Shown: piece after piece, positions 50,928-61,282 of the stretch
How the letters are laid out: every line of letters begins with the position of its first letter
Numbering within the stretch: the first letter of the stretch is position 1
Source: Vibrio sp. CDRSL-10 TSBA
Lineage (GTDB): Bacteria > Pseudomonadota > Gammaproteobacteria > Enterobacterales > Vibrionaceae
DNA: 64,000 bases
Direction of reading: 5' to 3'
Assembly: GCA_039696685.1 (NCBI GenBank)
Contig: CP155566.1
Span: forward strand, 558,001 to 622,000
Made by a program: the position numbers and the translations under genes
Notes under the pieces: model-generated
The model's input: the letters and a program-made list of their open reading frames with translations, nothing else
Databases searched by the model: none
What the model was told of the DNA's origin: nothing

Positions 50928-52182
50928 AACTGCCAACGACAACATTATTGTTGGTCTGGATATCGGCACCGCCACCGTATCAGCGCTTGTGGGTGAAGTC
51001 CTCCCTGATGGTCAAATTAATATTATTGGTTCAGGTAATAGCCCGTCTCGTGGCATGGATAAAGGTGGTGTCAACGATCTGGAATCGGTGGTGAAATCGG
51101 TCCAGCGTGCGATAGACCAGGCAGAATTGATGGCCGAGTGCCAGATTAACAATGTGTTTTTGTCGATTTCCGGCCGACACATTGCCAGCCGAATTGAAAA
51201 AGGCATGGGAACCATTTCGGATGAAGAGGTGTCCCAGGACGATATGGATCGGGCGATCCATACCGCAAAATCAATCAAAATTGGCGAAGAGCAGCGAATC
51301 TTGCATGTCATTCCTCAAGAATTTACGATTGATTATCAAGAAGGCATTAAAAATCCGTTAGGATTATCGGGTGTACGTATGGAAGTCAGCGTACATTTGA
51401 TCACTTGTCACAATGATATGGCAAGAAACATCATTAAAGCCGTGGAACGTTGCGGTTTAAAAGTTGAACAGTTAGTGTACTCAGGATTGGCGGCCAGCAA
51501 TGCCGTGATTACCGAAGATGAGCGCGAACTTGGTGTGTGTGTGATCGATATTGGTGCAGGCACCATGGATATTGCCATCTGGACGGGCGGCGCACTACGG
51601 CACACCGAAGTGCTTTCATACGCCGGCAACGCGGTCACCAGTGATATTGCGTTTGCATTCGGTACACCGGTCAGCGACGCCGAAGAGATCAAAGTTAAAT
51701 ACGGTTGTGCGCTGAGTGAACTGGTCAGCAAAGATGACACAGTTAACGTTCCCAGCGTAGGTGGGCGTCCGTCTCGCAGTTTGCAGCGTCAAACCTTGTC
51801 GGAAGTCATTGAGCCTCGCTACACTGAGTTAATGGGCCTGGTAAACCAGACTATTGACTCAGTTCAGGAAAAATTGCGCCAGGACGGAATTAAGCACCAC
51901 CTGGCAGCCGGTATTGTTTTAACCGGCGGCGCGGCGCAAATAGAAGGTTTAGTTGAGTGTGCGGAGCGGGTGTTCCGCAACCAGGTCAGAGTTGGCAAAC
52001 CTCTCGAGGTCAGTGGCCTGACCGATTACGTTAAAGAGCCGTATCATTCTACGGCAGTTGGTTTACTTCATTATGCAAAAGACAGCCAGATTAATGACGA
52101 CAGTGATTACCAGGAGCCTAAGCGCCAGTCGGTGTCGGGATTATTCGGTCGTTTGCGTAATTGGATACAAAAAGAGTTTTAA
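50920..52182 (+). CDS. ftsA: Cell division protein FtsA
   Basis: Actin-fold ATPase that tethers FtsZ filaments to the membrane. 420 residues; phosphate-1 loop VGLDIGTATVSALVG, 1C domain (about residues 85-165), phosphate-2 CVIDIGAGTMDIAIW, adenosine motif GIVLTGGAAQIEG. The C-terminal amphipathic helix (LFGRLRNWIQKEF) is the membrane anchor. Confidence 0.97.
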   Translation: MTKTANDNIIVGLDIGTATVSALVGEVLPDGQINIIGSGNSPSRGMDKGGVNDLESVVKSVQRAIDQAELMAECQINNVFLSISGRHIASRIEKGMGTISDEEVSQDDMDRAIHTAKSIKIGEEQRILHVIPQEFTIDYQEGIKNPLGLSGVRMEVSVHLITCHNDMARNIIKAVERCGLKVEQLVYSGLAASNAVITEDERELGVCVIDIGAGTMDIAIWTGGALRHTEVLSYAGNAVTSDIAFAFGTPVSDAEEIKVKYGCALSELVSKDDTVNVPSVGGRPSRSLQRQTLSEVIEPRYTELMGLVNQTIDSVQEKLRQDGIKHHLAAGIVLTGGAAQIEGLVECAERVFRNQVRVGKPLEVSGLTDYVKEPYHSTAVGLLHYAKDSQINDDSDYQEPKRQSVSGLFGRLRNWIQKEF

Positions 52183-52212
52183 CCTGAGTTGCAGGAAAAA
52201 CGGAGATAACAC

Positions 52213-53428
52213 ATGTTTGAACCGATGATGGAAATGTCTGACGAAGCTGTAATCAAAGTCGTTGGGGTTGGTGGTGGCGGTGGTAACGCCGTTGAACACA
52301 TGGTACGTGAGTCCATCGAAGGCGTGGAATTCATCAGTATCAATACAGATGCACAAGCGCTTCGTAAAACCAGCGTAAGCACAGTCATTCAAATCGGTGG
52401 CGATATCACCAAAGGCCTGGGTGCGGGTGCTAATCCGCAAGTAGGACGTGATGCAGCTCTCGAAGACAGAGAACGTATTAAAGAAGTTCTCGAAGGTGCC
52501 GATATGGTATTTGTCGCCGCTGGTATGGGTGGCGGTACCGGTACCGGTGCTGCTCCTGTAATTGCGGAAGTGGCTAAAGAAACTTGGCATCCTGACGGTT
52601 GCTGTAGTGACCAAGCCATTCAGCTTTGAAGGTAAAAAACGTCTTTCGTTCGCGGAACAGGGTATTGAAGAGTTGTCTAAGCATGTTGACTCTCTGATCA
52701 CTATTCCAAACGAAAAACTACTGAAAGTACTGGGTCGTGGGATCACTTTACTTGAAGCCTTTGCCAGCGCGAACGACGTACTTAAGAATGCAGTACAAGG
52801 TATCGCAGAACTGATTACTCGTCCGGGTATGATCAACGTCGACTTTGCGGACGTACGTACCGTGATGTCGGAAATGGGTCACGCCATGATGGGTAGCGGT
52901 GTTGCGAAAGGTGAAGACCGTGCTGAAGAAGCGGCCGAAATGGCGATTTCCAGCCCACTGCTGGAAGACATCGACCTGGCTGGCGCGCGTGGCGTACTGG
53001 TTAACATTACCGCAGGTCTGGATATGCGTCTGGATGAGTTCGAAACGGTTGGTAACACTGTTAAAGCGTTTGCTTCTGACAATGCGACTGTCGTGATCGG
53101 TACTTCTCTGGATCCGGATATGGCTGAAGAGATTCGCGTAACGGTTGTTGCTACAGGTATCGGCAACGAGCGTAAACCGGATATCACTCTGGTCGCCGGC
53201 GGTAAAGCGAAACCTGCGCAGGCAGCTCAACCACAGCAAGCGGCAGTCGCTGCAAAAGTGGAAGAAAAACCGGCACAACCTTTGCAAGAGAAAGTAGAAG
53301 TGAAAACTCAGCCAGCACCGGCTCAGAGCTCAGCATCTGCTTCAGCAAGCCAAAGCACTGCGCCTAAGCAAGAGAAAGAAAACGGATATCTGGATATCCC
53401 GGCTTTCTTACGTCGTCAGGCTGATTAG
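52213..53428 (+). CDS. ftsZ: Cell division GTPase FtsZ
   Basis: Tubulin homologue that forms the Z ring. About 404 residues after repair: [14 protein letters not shown] at the start, tubulin signature [13 protein letters not shown]7-loop region around GAR...[13 protein letters not shown], a Pro/Gln/Ala-rich linker and the conserved tail [11 protein letters not shown] that binds FtsA and ZipA. An extra A at 52580-52582 (GAAAC) breaks the frame; removal restores [28 protein letters not shown]. Confidence 0.97.
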
Positions 53429-53526
53429 ATTCTCGCCACAATTTGACACTGTTCAAAATTCTGGTAGGATGTCGGTCGATAAGGTATATCGGCCGAGCTT
53501 TGTGGCATCGATTTAGAGGCAAGTAG

Positions 53527-54444
53527 ATGATTAGACAACGTACACTGAAAGAAATAGTGAAAACAACTGGGGTGGGACTTCACTCTGGTCGTAAGGTCAC
53601 GTTAACTCTTCGCCCAGCTGCTGCAAATACTGGTATCGTTTACCGTCGTACCGACGTAAATCCACCTGTGGATTTCCCGGCTGACCCGGAATCTGTACGC
53701 GACACTATGTTGTGTACCGCTCTGGTGAATGACGAAGGCATTCGTATCTCTACAGTTGAGCACCTGAGCGCAGCTTTAGCGGGTATGGGCATCGACAACG
53801 TGATCGTTGAAGTGGATGCGCCGGAAATTCCGATTATGGACGGTAGTGCGAGTCCGTTTGTATACCTGCTGCAACAAGCAGGCGTAGAAACGTTGAACGC
53901 ACCTAAGCGTTTCATCCGTATCAAGAAACCAGTTCGTATTGAAGATGGCGACAAGTGGGCGGAACTGCGCCCGCACAACGGCTTCAAAATGGACTTCGAA
54001 ATCGAATTCAATCACCCGGCGATTGATGGTGACGAACAGCATCTGGTGTTCGACTTCTCATCGCAAGGCTTTGTGAAAGAGATTTCCCGTGCACGTACCT
54101 TTGGTTTTATGCGTGATATCGAATACTTACAGTCACAGAATCTGTGTCTGGGTGGTAGCTTCGATTGTGCTATCGTTCTGGATGATTACCGCATCCTGAA
54201 CGAAGAAGGCCTGCGTTTTGCCAATGAGTTCGTGACGCACAAAGTCCTGGATGCGATTGGTGATCTGTACATGAGCGGACACGCGATTGTCGGTGAATTC
54301 TGTGCCTATAAATCGGGCCACGGTCTGAATAACCAACTGCTGCGCGCAGTACTGGCGGATCAGGAAGCGTGGGAATGGGCAACCTTCGAAGAAGAAGCGG
54401 GCTCTCCGGTTGCATTCGCAGAACCAAACATGGTTATTGCATAA
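53527..54444 (+). CDS. lpxC: UDP-3-O-acyl-GlcNAc deacetylase
   Basis: Zinc enzyme committing UDP-acyl-GlcNAc to lipid A. 305 residues, normal. Zinc ligands appear in [12 protein letters not shown] (His79 region) and [12 protein letters not shown] (His238, Asp242 region). It ends the dcw cluster with its own terminator. Confidence 0.98.
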   Translation: MIRQRTLKEIVKTTGVGLHSGRKVTLTLRPAAANTGIVYRRTDVNPPVDFPADPESVRDTMLCTALVNDEGIRISTVEHLSAALAGMGIDNVIVEVDAPEIPIMDGSASPFVYLLQQAGVETLNAPKRFIRIKKPVRIEDGDKWAELRPHNGFKMDFEIEFNHPAIDGDEQHLVFDFSSQGFVKEISRARTFGFMRDIEYLQSQNLCLGGSFDCAIVLDDYRILNEEGLRFANEFVTHKVLDAIGDLYMSGHAIVGEFCAYKSGHGLNNQLLRAVLADQEAWEWATFEEEAGSPVAFAEPNMVIA

Positions 54445-54458
54445 GCGAAAGATTAATG

Positions 54459-54489
54459 AAAAAAGCCAGACTAAGGTCTGGCTTTTTTT
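54459..54489. terminator. Bidirectional terminator between lpxC and dciA
   Basis: GCCAGAC-TAAG-GTCTGGC stem with A6 before and T7 after. Confidence 0.94.
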
Positions 54490-54492
54490 GTG

Positions 54493-54952
54493 TCATTTTT
54501 TCGCCAGCTTAGCCAGGCTTTCCAGCCGTTTGCGTACTTTCGGTGACGCATTTTCGGCGATCGTCATCAGAACATGGGCGGCATGATCCGTCAGGGGAGG
54601 GCGGGCTTTTGCCTCTTCCTTCTTTGCCGCCGCGGCAGAGTTGCCGCGATAGAGATCCGGATTGATCCGGATCTCTATGCTGATCAAGCGTCCGAAGCCC
54701 TGCGCGCGCAGCTGATTGAGCAGTGACAGACGATCGTAGTCGATCTTCATTTTGATCGCAGCGCTGGCGGCTTCGAGGATCAGATGACCGCCACGGATGT
54801 TGGCGGCACGCACATGCTTTTCAGTGCCGCGTGGCAGCAGCGTTTTGAGGATTTGATTGAGCTGGAGAATTTCTTTGGCATGCTCTTGCACCTGCTTGAG
54901 TCGCGATGCTTCGAGCAGTTTCTTCAGTGTTGGTCGGGCGGTGATCGCGCAT
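54493..54952 (-). CDS. dciA: DciA (DUF721) replicative-helicase operator
   Basis: DciA loads or activates DnaB helicase in bacteria that lack the phage-derived DnaC of E. coli. About 152 residues after repair. The plain open frame starts late (54891, QEHAKEILQLNQ) because of an extra base at 54919-54921 (GTTTC on plus, GAAAC in the gene); removing it extends the protein to MRDHRPTNTEELLEASRLKQ, the expected N-terminus. KH-like fold about residues 20-110, then a basic tail. It faces lpxC and is divergent from secA. Confidence 0.9.
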
Positions 54953-55323
54953 CGGGTGCATCCGGTAATGGGTATGACTTTATTCTACCTGTTAACGCGA
55001 GTGAACGAAAACAGTGCGGTGGCCGAAAATGTCTGAATCCGTGCGGATAAAGCAGGATGTGATGATAAACCGCACACTAAACAGTGGCCTGAGCGCACAA
55101 ATTGGTAAGCTTGCTGCAAACAAACCGGTTTGAGCATGGTTGTTCGGACAAAAATTCTCTAAACTAGGCGCCACTTAATTCATTTACTGCCTTGAAAATA
55201 CGCGTCACCATCACAATATCCCAAGATACATGACATACCTCAGTATCCTTAGTTGAAATTAGGTAGACACTACAAAGGCATTAAGTAGATCGGGATGATC
55301 GAAGTAAAGAGAGATTCACATCA
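54953..55323. other. Divergent dciA-secA intergenic region
   Basis: Must hold both promoters; TAAACT at 55160-55165 is a possible secA -10. I find no secM-like arrest peptide gene of the E. coli type and no other gene. Confidence 0.5.
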
Positions 55324-58039
55324 ATGATAACTAAGTTACTGACCAAAGTGGTTGGCAGCCGTAATGACCGTACATTACGCCGCTTAAGAAAAATCGTAAA
55401 AGAGATCAATAACTACGAACCTGCATTTGAAACACTTTCTGACGATGAACTGAAAGCCAAGACCGTCGAATTCCGTCAACGTATTGAACAGGGCGAATCG
55501 CTCGACCAACTTCTTCCAGAAGCCTTTGCAACAGTACGTGAAGCCTCTAAACGTGTCTTTGGTATGCGTCATTTCGACGTACAGCTGATCGGTGGTATGG
55601 TGCTTAATGCCGGCCAAATCGCAGAGATGCGCACCGGTGAAGGTAAAACTCTGACCGCAACCCTGCCAGCCTACCTGAATGCTCTGCCGGGCAAAGGCGT
55701 TCACATTGTAACCGTCAACGACTACCTGGCTAAACGTGACGCGGAGACCAACCGTGCGCTATTCGAATTCCTTGGTATGACCGTCGGCGTTAACGTACCG
55801 AATATGCCACCGCAAGAGAAAAAAGAAGCGTATCAAGCGGATATCCTCTACGGCACCAACAACGAATTTGGTTTTGACTACCTGCGTGACAACATGGCAT
55901 TCCGCGTTGAAGACCGTGTGCAACGCGAGCGTTTCTTTGCGGTGGTCGATGAGGTGGACTCGATTCTGATCGATGAAGCGCGTACCCCGCTGATTATTTC
56001 CGGTCCGGCTGAAGACAGCTCAGAGCTTTATACCCGCATTAATACCCTGATCCCGCACCTGAAACTGCAGGATAAAGAGGACTCGGAAGAGTACCGTGGT
56101 GACGGCCACTACACCGTGGATGAAAAATCCAAGCAGGTTTATCTGACTGAAACCGGTCAGGAATATGTCGAAGAGCTGCTGATCAACAACGGCCTGATGG
56201 AAGAGGGTGATACCCTTTACTCACCGGCGAACATCAGCCTGCTGCACCATGTCAACGCGGCACTGCGCGCTCACGTTCTGTTCGAGAAGAACGTCGATTA
56301 CATCGTGACTGACAACGGCGAAGTGGTCATTGTTGACGAACACACCGGTCGTACTATGCCGGGTCGTCGCTGGTCTGATGGTCTGCACCAGGCGGTGGAA
56401 GCCAAAGAAGGCGTTAAGATTCAGAACGAAAACCAGACCCTGGCTTCAATTACCTTCCAGAACTTCTTCCGTCTGTACGAAAAGCTGTCGGGTATGACAG
56501 GTACTGCCGATACTGAAGCGTTCGAGTTCCAGTCGATCTACGGTCTGGAAACTGTGGTTATTCCAACCAACAAACCAATGATTCGTAACGATATGCCGGA
56601 TGTGGTGTACCGTACCGAGTTAGAAAAATTTGCCGCGATTAAAGAAGACATCAAGGCACGGGTCGAAAAAGGCCAGCCGGTGCTGGTGGGTACGGTATCG
56701 ATTGAAAAATCGGAACTGCTCTCCAATGCGCTGAAGAAAGACAACATCAAGCACAACGTGCTGAACGCCAAGTTCCACGAAAAAGAAGCGGAAATCGTGG
56801 CTGAAGCGGGTAAACCGGGTTCGGTGACTATCGCGACCAACATGGCCGGTCGTGGTACCGATATCGTGCTGGGTGGCAGCTGGCAGTCTAAAGTTGAGAC
56901 GCTGGATAATCCGACTGCGGAACAGATTGCCGAGATCAAAGCGGAGTGGAAACAGGTTCACGATGCGGTACTGGCATCCGGTGGTCTGCACATTATCGGT
57001 ACTGAGCGTCACGAATCACGTCGTATCGATAACCAGTTGCGTGGTCGTGCCGGTCGTCAGGGTGATGCGGGTTTCGACCCGATTCTATCTGTCGATGGAA
57101 GATACCCTGCTGCGTATCTTTACCTCGGATCGTATGGCGAGTTTGATCCAGAGCGGTATGGAAGAAGGCGAAGCGATCGAAAGTAAGATGCTGTCACGCT
57201 CAATCGAAAAAGCGCAACGTAAAGTGGAAGGCCGTAACTTCGATATTCGTAAGCAGTTGCTGGAATACGATGATGTGGCGAATGACCAGCGTAAAGTGGT
57301 GTACGAGCTGCGTGATGAGCTGATGGTGGCGGACAACATCAGTGAGATGATTGAACAAAACCGTATTGATGTACTGACGGCTGTGATTGATGAGTACATT
57401 CCGCCGCAGTCGCTGGAAGATATGTGGGATATCGCCGGCCTGCAGGATCGCCTTAAAAACGATTTTGATCTGGAGCTGCCGCTGCAGGAATGGCTGGATA
57501 ACGACGACAAACTGTACGAAGAAGCGCTGCGTGAGCGTATCCTTGAGCAGGCAGTGACGGTTTACCAGCAGAAAGAAGCCGCGGTGGGCGAATCTGTGAT
57601 GCGCAACTTCGAGAAATCGGTGATGCTGCAGACGCTCGATACGCTGTGGAAAGAGCATCTGGCGGCGATGGATCACCTGCGTCAGGGCATTCACCTGCGT
57701 GGTTACGCGCAGAAAAACCCGAAACAGGAGTACAAACGTGAGTCGTTTGAACTGTTTGAAGGTCTGCTTGATTCACTGAAATCTGATGTGATCATGATTC
57801 TGTCCAAAGTTCGTGTTCAGCAACAGGAAGAAGTGGAGCGCATGGAAGAGCAGCGCCGGGTGCAGGCTGAAGAAGCCGCACGTCTGGCTCAGGCTCAGCA
57901 CCAGAGCGCGGACGGTTCCGACGACGAGCAGGATGACCATCAGCCACAAGTGCGTGACGAGCGTAAAGTCGGTCGTAACGAACCTTGTCCGTGTGGCAGT
58001 GGTAAAAAATACAAACAGTGTCATGGCAAGATTGCCTGA
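55324..58039 (+). CDS. secA: Protein translocase ATPase SecA
   Basis: Motor that drives preproteins through SecYEG. 904 residues after repair. Walker [18 protein letters not shown] (about residues 102-118), [29 protein letters not shown] and [15 protein letters not shown], then helical scaffold and a C-terminal zinc motif [13 protein letters not shown]. An extra T at 57072-57074 (GTTTC) breaks the frame within the last helicase motif; removal restores [18 protein letters not shown]. mutT follows, as in E. coli. Confidence 0.97.
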
Positions 58040-58054
58040 TCCTGATTGAAACAG

Positions 58055-58082
58055 AGAGTCGCCCCGGGGCGGCTCTTTTTTT
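58055..58082 (+). terminator. secA terminator
   Basis: GAGTCGC/GCGGCTC around a CCCCGGGG centre, followed by T7. Confidence 0.93.
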
Positions 58083-58280
58083 GTCTGTCAGTCGGCTCGT
58101 CAGTAATTTGAGTTTATCTCTGATGAGCTTTTCTTTAATAAGTAACCTAGTGCATATTTATGCTCAGGTGTTTATCTCAGATGATAACGGCCGGGCGCAG
58201 CTAACACTGGACTTTCACCTGGCGGGCGATAACCTAGTCGGTCAATAGTGAGCCCCGAGTTCTAGTGCACAGGAATTAAT

Positions 58281-58679
58281 ATGAAACGTATTCATATCGT
58301 TGCCGGGATTATTTTTAATCCCGATCAATCACAAATTTTTATCACCAAGCGTCCGGATAACCTGCATAAAGGTGGTTTCTGGGAATTTCCCGGCGGCAAA
58401 GTCGAAGCGGGTGAGTCAATTGAGCAGGCGATGACGCGCGAGCTCAACGAAGAGATTGGGATTGAAGTCACTGAGCAGGCGTGTTTTGAGCACCTGGAAT
58501 ATGACTATCCGGAAAAATCACTCAAGTTTGATTTTATCCTGGTAACGGCTTTCAACGGCCAGCCTTACGGACGTGAAGGACAAAGCGGGCAGTGGGTTAA
58601 AGTCGCCGATCTGAAAGACTACACTTTCCCGGAAGCCAACGTGCCGGTGCTGGAGCGCGTGCTGAGAGAATTTGCCTGA
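58281..58679 (+). CDS. mutT: 8-oxo-dGTP diphosphatase MutT
   Basis: Sanitises the nucleotide pool by hydrolysing 8-oxo-dGTP, preventing A-to-C transversions. 132 residues; the Nudix box spans residues 37-59, from GGKVEAGE to RELNEEIGI. Starts about 200 bases after the secA terminator, so it likely has its own promoter. Confidence 0.96.
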   Translation: MKRIHIVAGIIFNPDQSQIFITKRPDNLHKGGFWEFPGGKVEAGESIEQAMTRELNEEIGIEVTEQACFEHLEYDYPEKSLKFDFILVTAFNGQPYGREGQSGQWVKVADLKDYTFPEANVPVLERVLREFA

Positions 58680-58690
58680 CGCTGAGCGAT

Positions 58691-59644
<954 letters not shown>

Positions 59645-59654
59645 TTACATAATT

Positions 59655-59690
59655 ATGCGCCAAGACCCCTTGGCGCATTCGTTTCCTTTC
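59655..59690 (+). terminator. dapB terminator
   Basis: Ten-bp stem ATGCGCCAAG-ACCC-CTTGGCGCAT followed by T-rich TCGTTTCCTTT. Confidence 0.8.
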
Positions 59691-59991
59691 TGCTAAACTC
59701 AGCAAAATCATCTCATCCCTTTTTGGTCTTTCCTGACCACTTTTCTGTTTATTATTTTGGTTTGAAGCAAAAAATAGAATGTAATCGATTTTTTATGTGT
59801 TAAAAAATCCAGATTATCGTTTGCCTCAATCGGGATAGCAAAAAAAACGCCAAGATTGATTCCGTGCGGCTGTTTTTTATTCAATTTAGCCTAAGTGAAT
59901 TCTCAAACCGGCCAAAACATATGGTTTTACTGTGTTTGAATGAATTTTTCGTTGTAACAGGTCAAATTCCAATTTTATTTTTGAACAATTA

Positions 59992-60020
59992 TTGACAGAA
60001 GTCACGGTGCTAATTAGAAT
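59992..60020 (+). promoter_or_regulatory. carAB promoter
   Basis: TTGACA (59992-59997), 17-base spacer, TAGAAT (60015-60020): near-consensus sigma-70 promoter. Confidence 0.85.
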
Positions 60021-60125
60021 ACCGCCAATTTGTCTGATATACCCTAAAGCAAAGTTAAAATGCGAGCAGGAAGGCAAATGTGCAGTTTAATTTAAAATTT
60101 TTGCATTTTTATTCTGGAGGTTGTC

Positions 60126-61266
60126 TTGAGTAAATCAGCACTGTTAGTCCTGGAAGATGGGACAGTGTTCCACGGAATTTCCATTGGAGCAGATGGTTCG
60201 TCCGTTGGTGAAGTCGTTTTTAATACCTCGATGACGGGGTACCAAGAAATCCTCACTGATCCTTCCTATTCTCAGCAAATCGTTACCCTTACTTACCCTC
60301 ACATTGGCAATACCGGCACCAATGCCGAAGATGAAGAATCATCCCAGATTCATGCACAAGGCCTTGTGATCCGCGATCTTCCTCTTATCGCTTCTAACTT
60401 CCGTAGTGAACGTTCCCTTTCTGATTACCTTAAGTCGCAAAACATCGTCGGCATCGCGGATATTGATACCCGTAAGCTGACGCGCATTCTGCGCGAAAAA
60501 GGTGCTCAGAACGGTTGCATTCTGGCAGGCGATAACCTGGATGAAGCTCTGGCGCTGGCAAAAGCAAAAGAGTTCCCGGGCCTGAAAGGTATGGATCTGG
60601 CGAAAGTAGTAACGACGAAAGAAGCTTACGAATGGAAGCAAGGTTCATGGACGCTGGAAGGCGGACTGCCTGAAGCGAAAGATGACAGCGAGCTGCCATA
60701 CCACGTTGTGGCTTACGATTTCGGCGCGAAACGTAACATCCTGCGTATGCTGGTCGACCGTGGCTGCCGTCTGACTGTGGTTCCGGCTGAAACGTCTGCA
60801 GAAGACGTTCTGGCGCTGAATCCGGATGGCGTATTCCTGTCAAACGGCCCTGGTGACCCTGAACCATGTACTTATGCTATCGAAGCGACCAAGACCTTCC
60901 TTGAGAAGAGTCTGCCGGTCTTCGGTATCTGTCTGGGCCACCAGATTCTGGCACTGGCCTCAGGCGCTAAAACCATCAAGATGAAGTTCGGTCACCACGG
61001 TGCGAACCACCCGGTCAAAGATCTGGATCGTGATGTCGTGATGATCACCTCGCAGAAACCACGGTTTTGCGGCCGATGAAGCGACTCTGCCAGAGAACCT
61101 GCGCGCGACTCATAAATCGCTGTTTGATGGTTCACTGCAAGGTATCCACCGCACCGACAAGCCGGCATTCAGCTTCCAGGGTCACCCTGAAGCGAGCCCT
61201 GGCCCGCACGATGCGGCACCGCTTTTCGACCACTTCATTGAATTGATTAAACAACACCGCGCTTAA
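60126..61266 (+). CDS. carA: Carbamoyl-phosphate synthase, small (glutaminase) chain
   Basis: Hydrolyses glutamine to supply ammonia to CarB for arginine and pyrimidine synthesis. 379 residues after repair. The C-terminal class I amidotransferase domain has nucleophile Cys in FGICLGHQ and the His/Glu of [11 protein letters not shown]. Start is TTG at 60126 behind TGGAGG. An extra A at 61056-61058 (GAAAC) breaks the frame; removal restores [17 protein letters not shown]. carB starts 16 bases downstream. Confidence 0.96.
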
Positions 61267-61282
61267 TTTGGAGTAGTAAACA

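Larger units (their letters stand above)
59645..60125 (+). other. dapB-carA intergenic region
   Basis: AT-rich, no gene found. Holds the dapB terminator, a strong carAB promoter and a ~105-base leader. TTGCATTTTTATTCTG just before the carA RBS loosely resembles an arginine-repressor box, in line with ArgR control of carAB in E. coli; this is tentative. Confidence 0.55.

Noticed and set aside
54784..55050. 88-codon plus-strand frame as a secM-like leader of secA
   Set aside because: It overlaps dciA antisense, has no signal peptide and no arrest motif.
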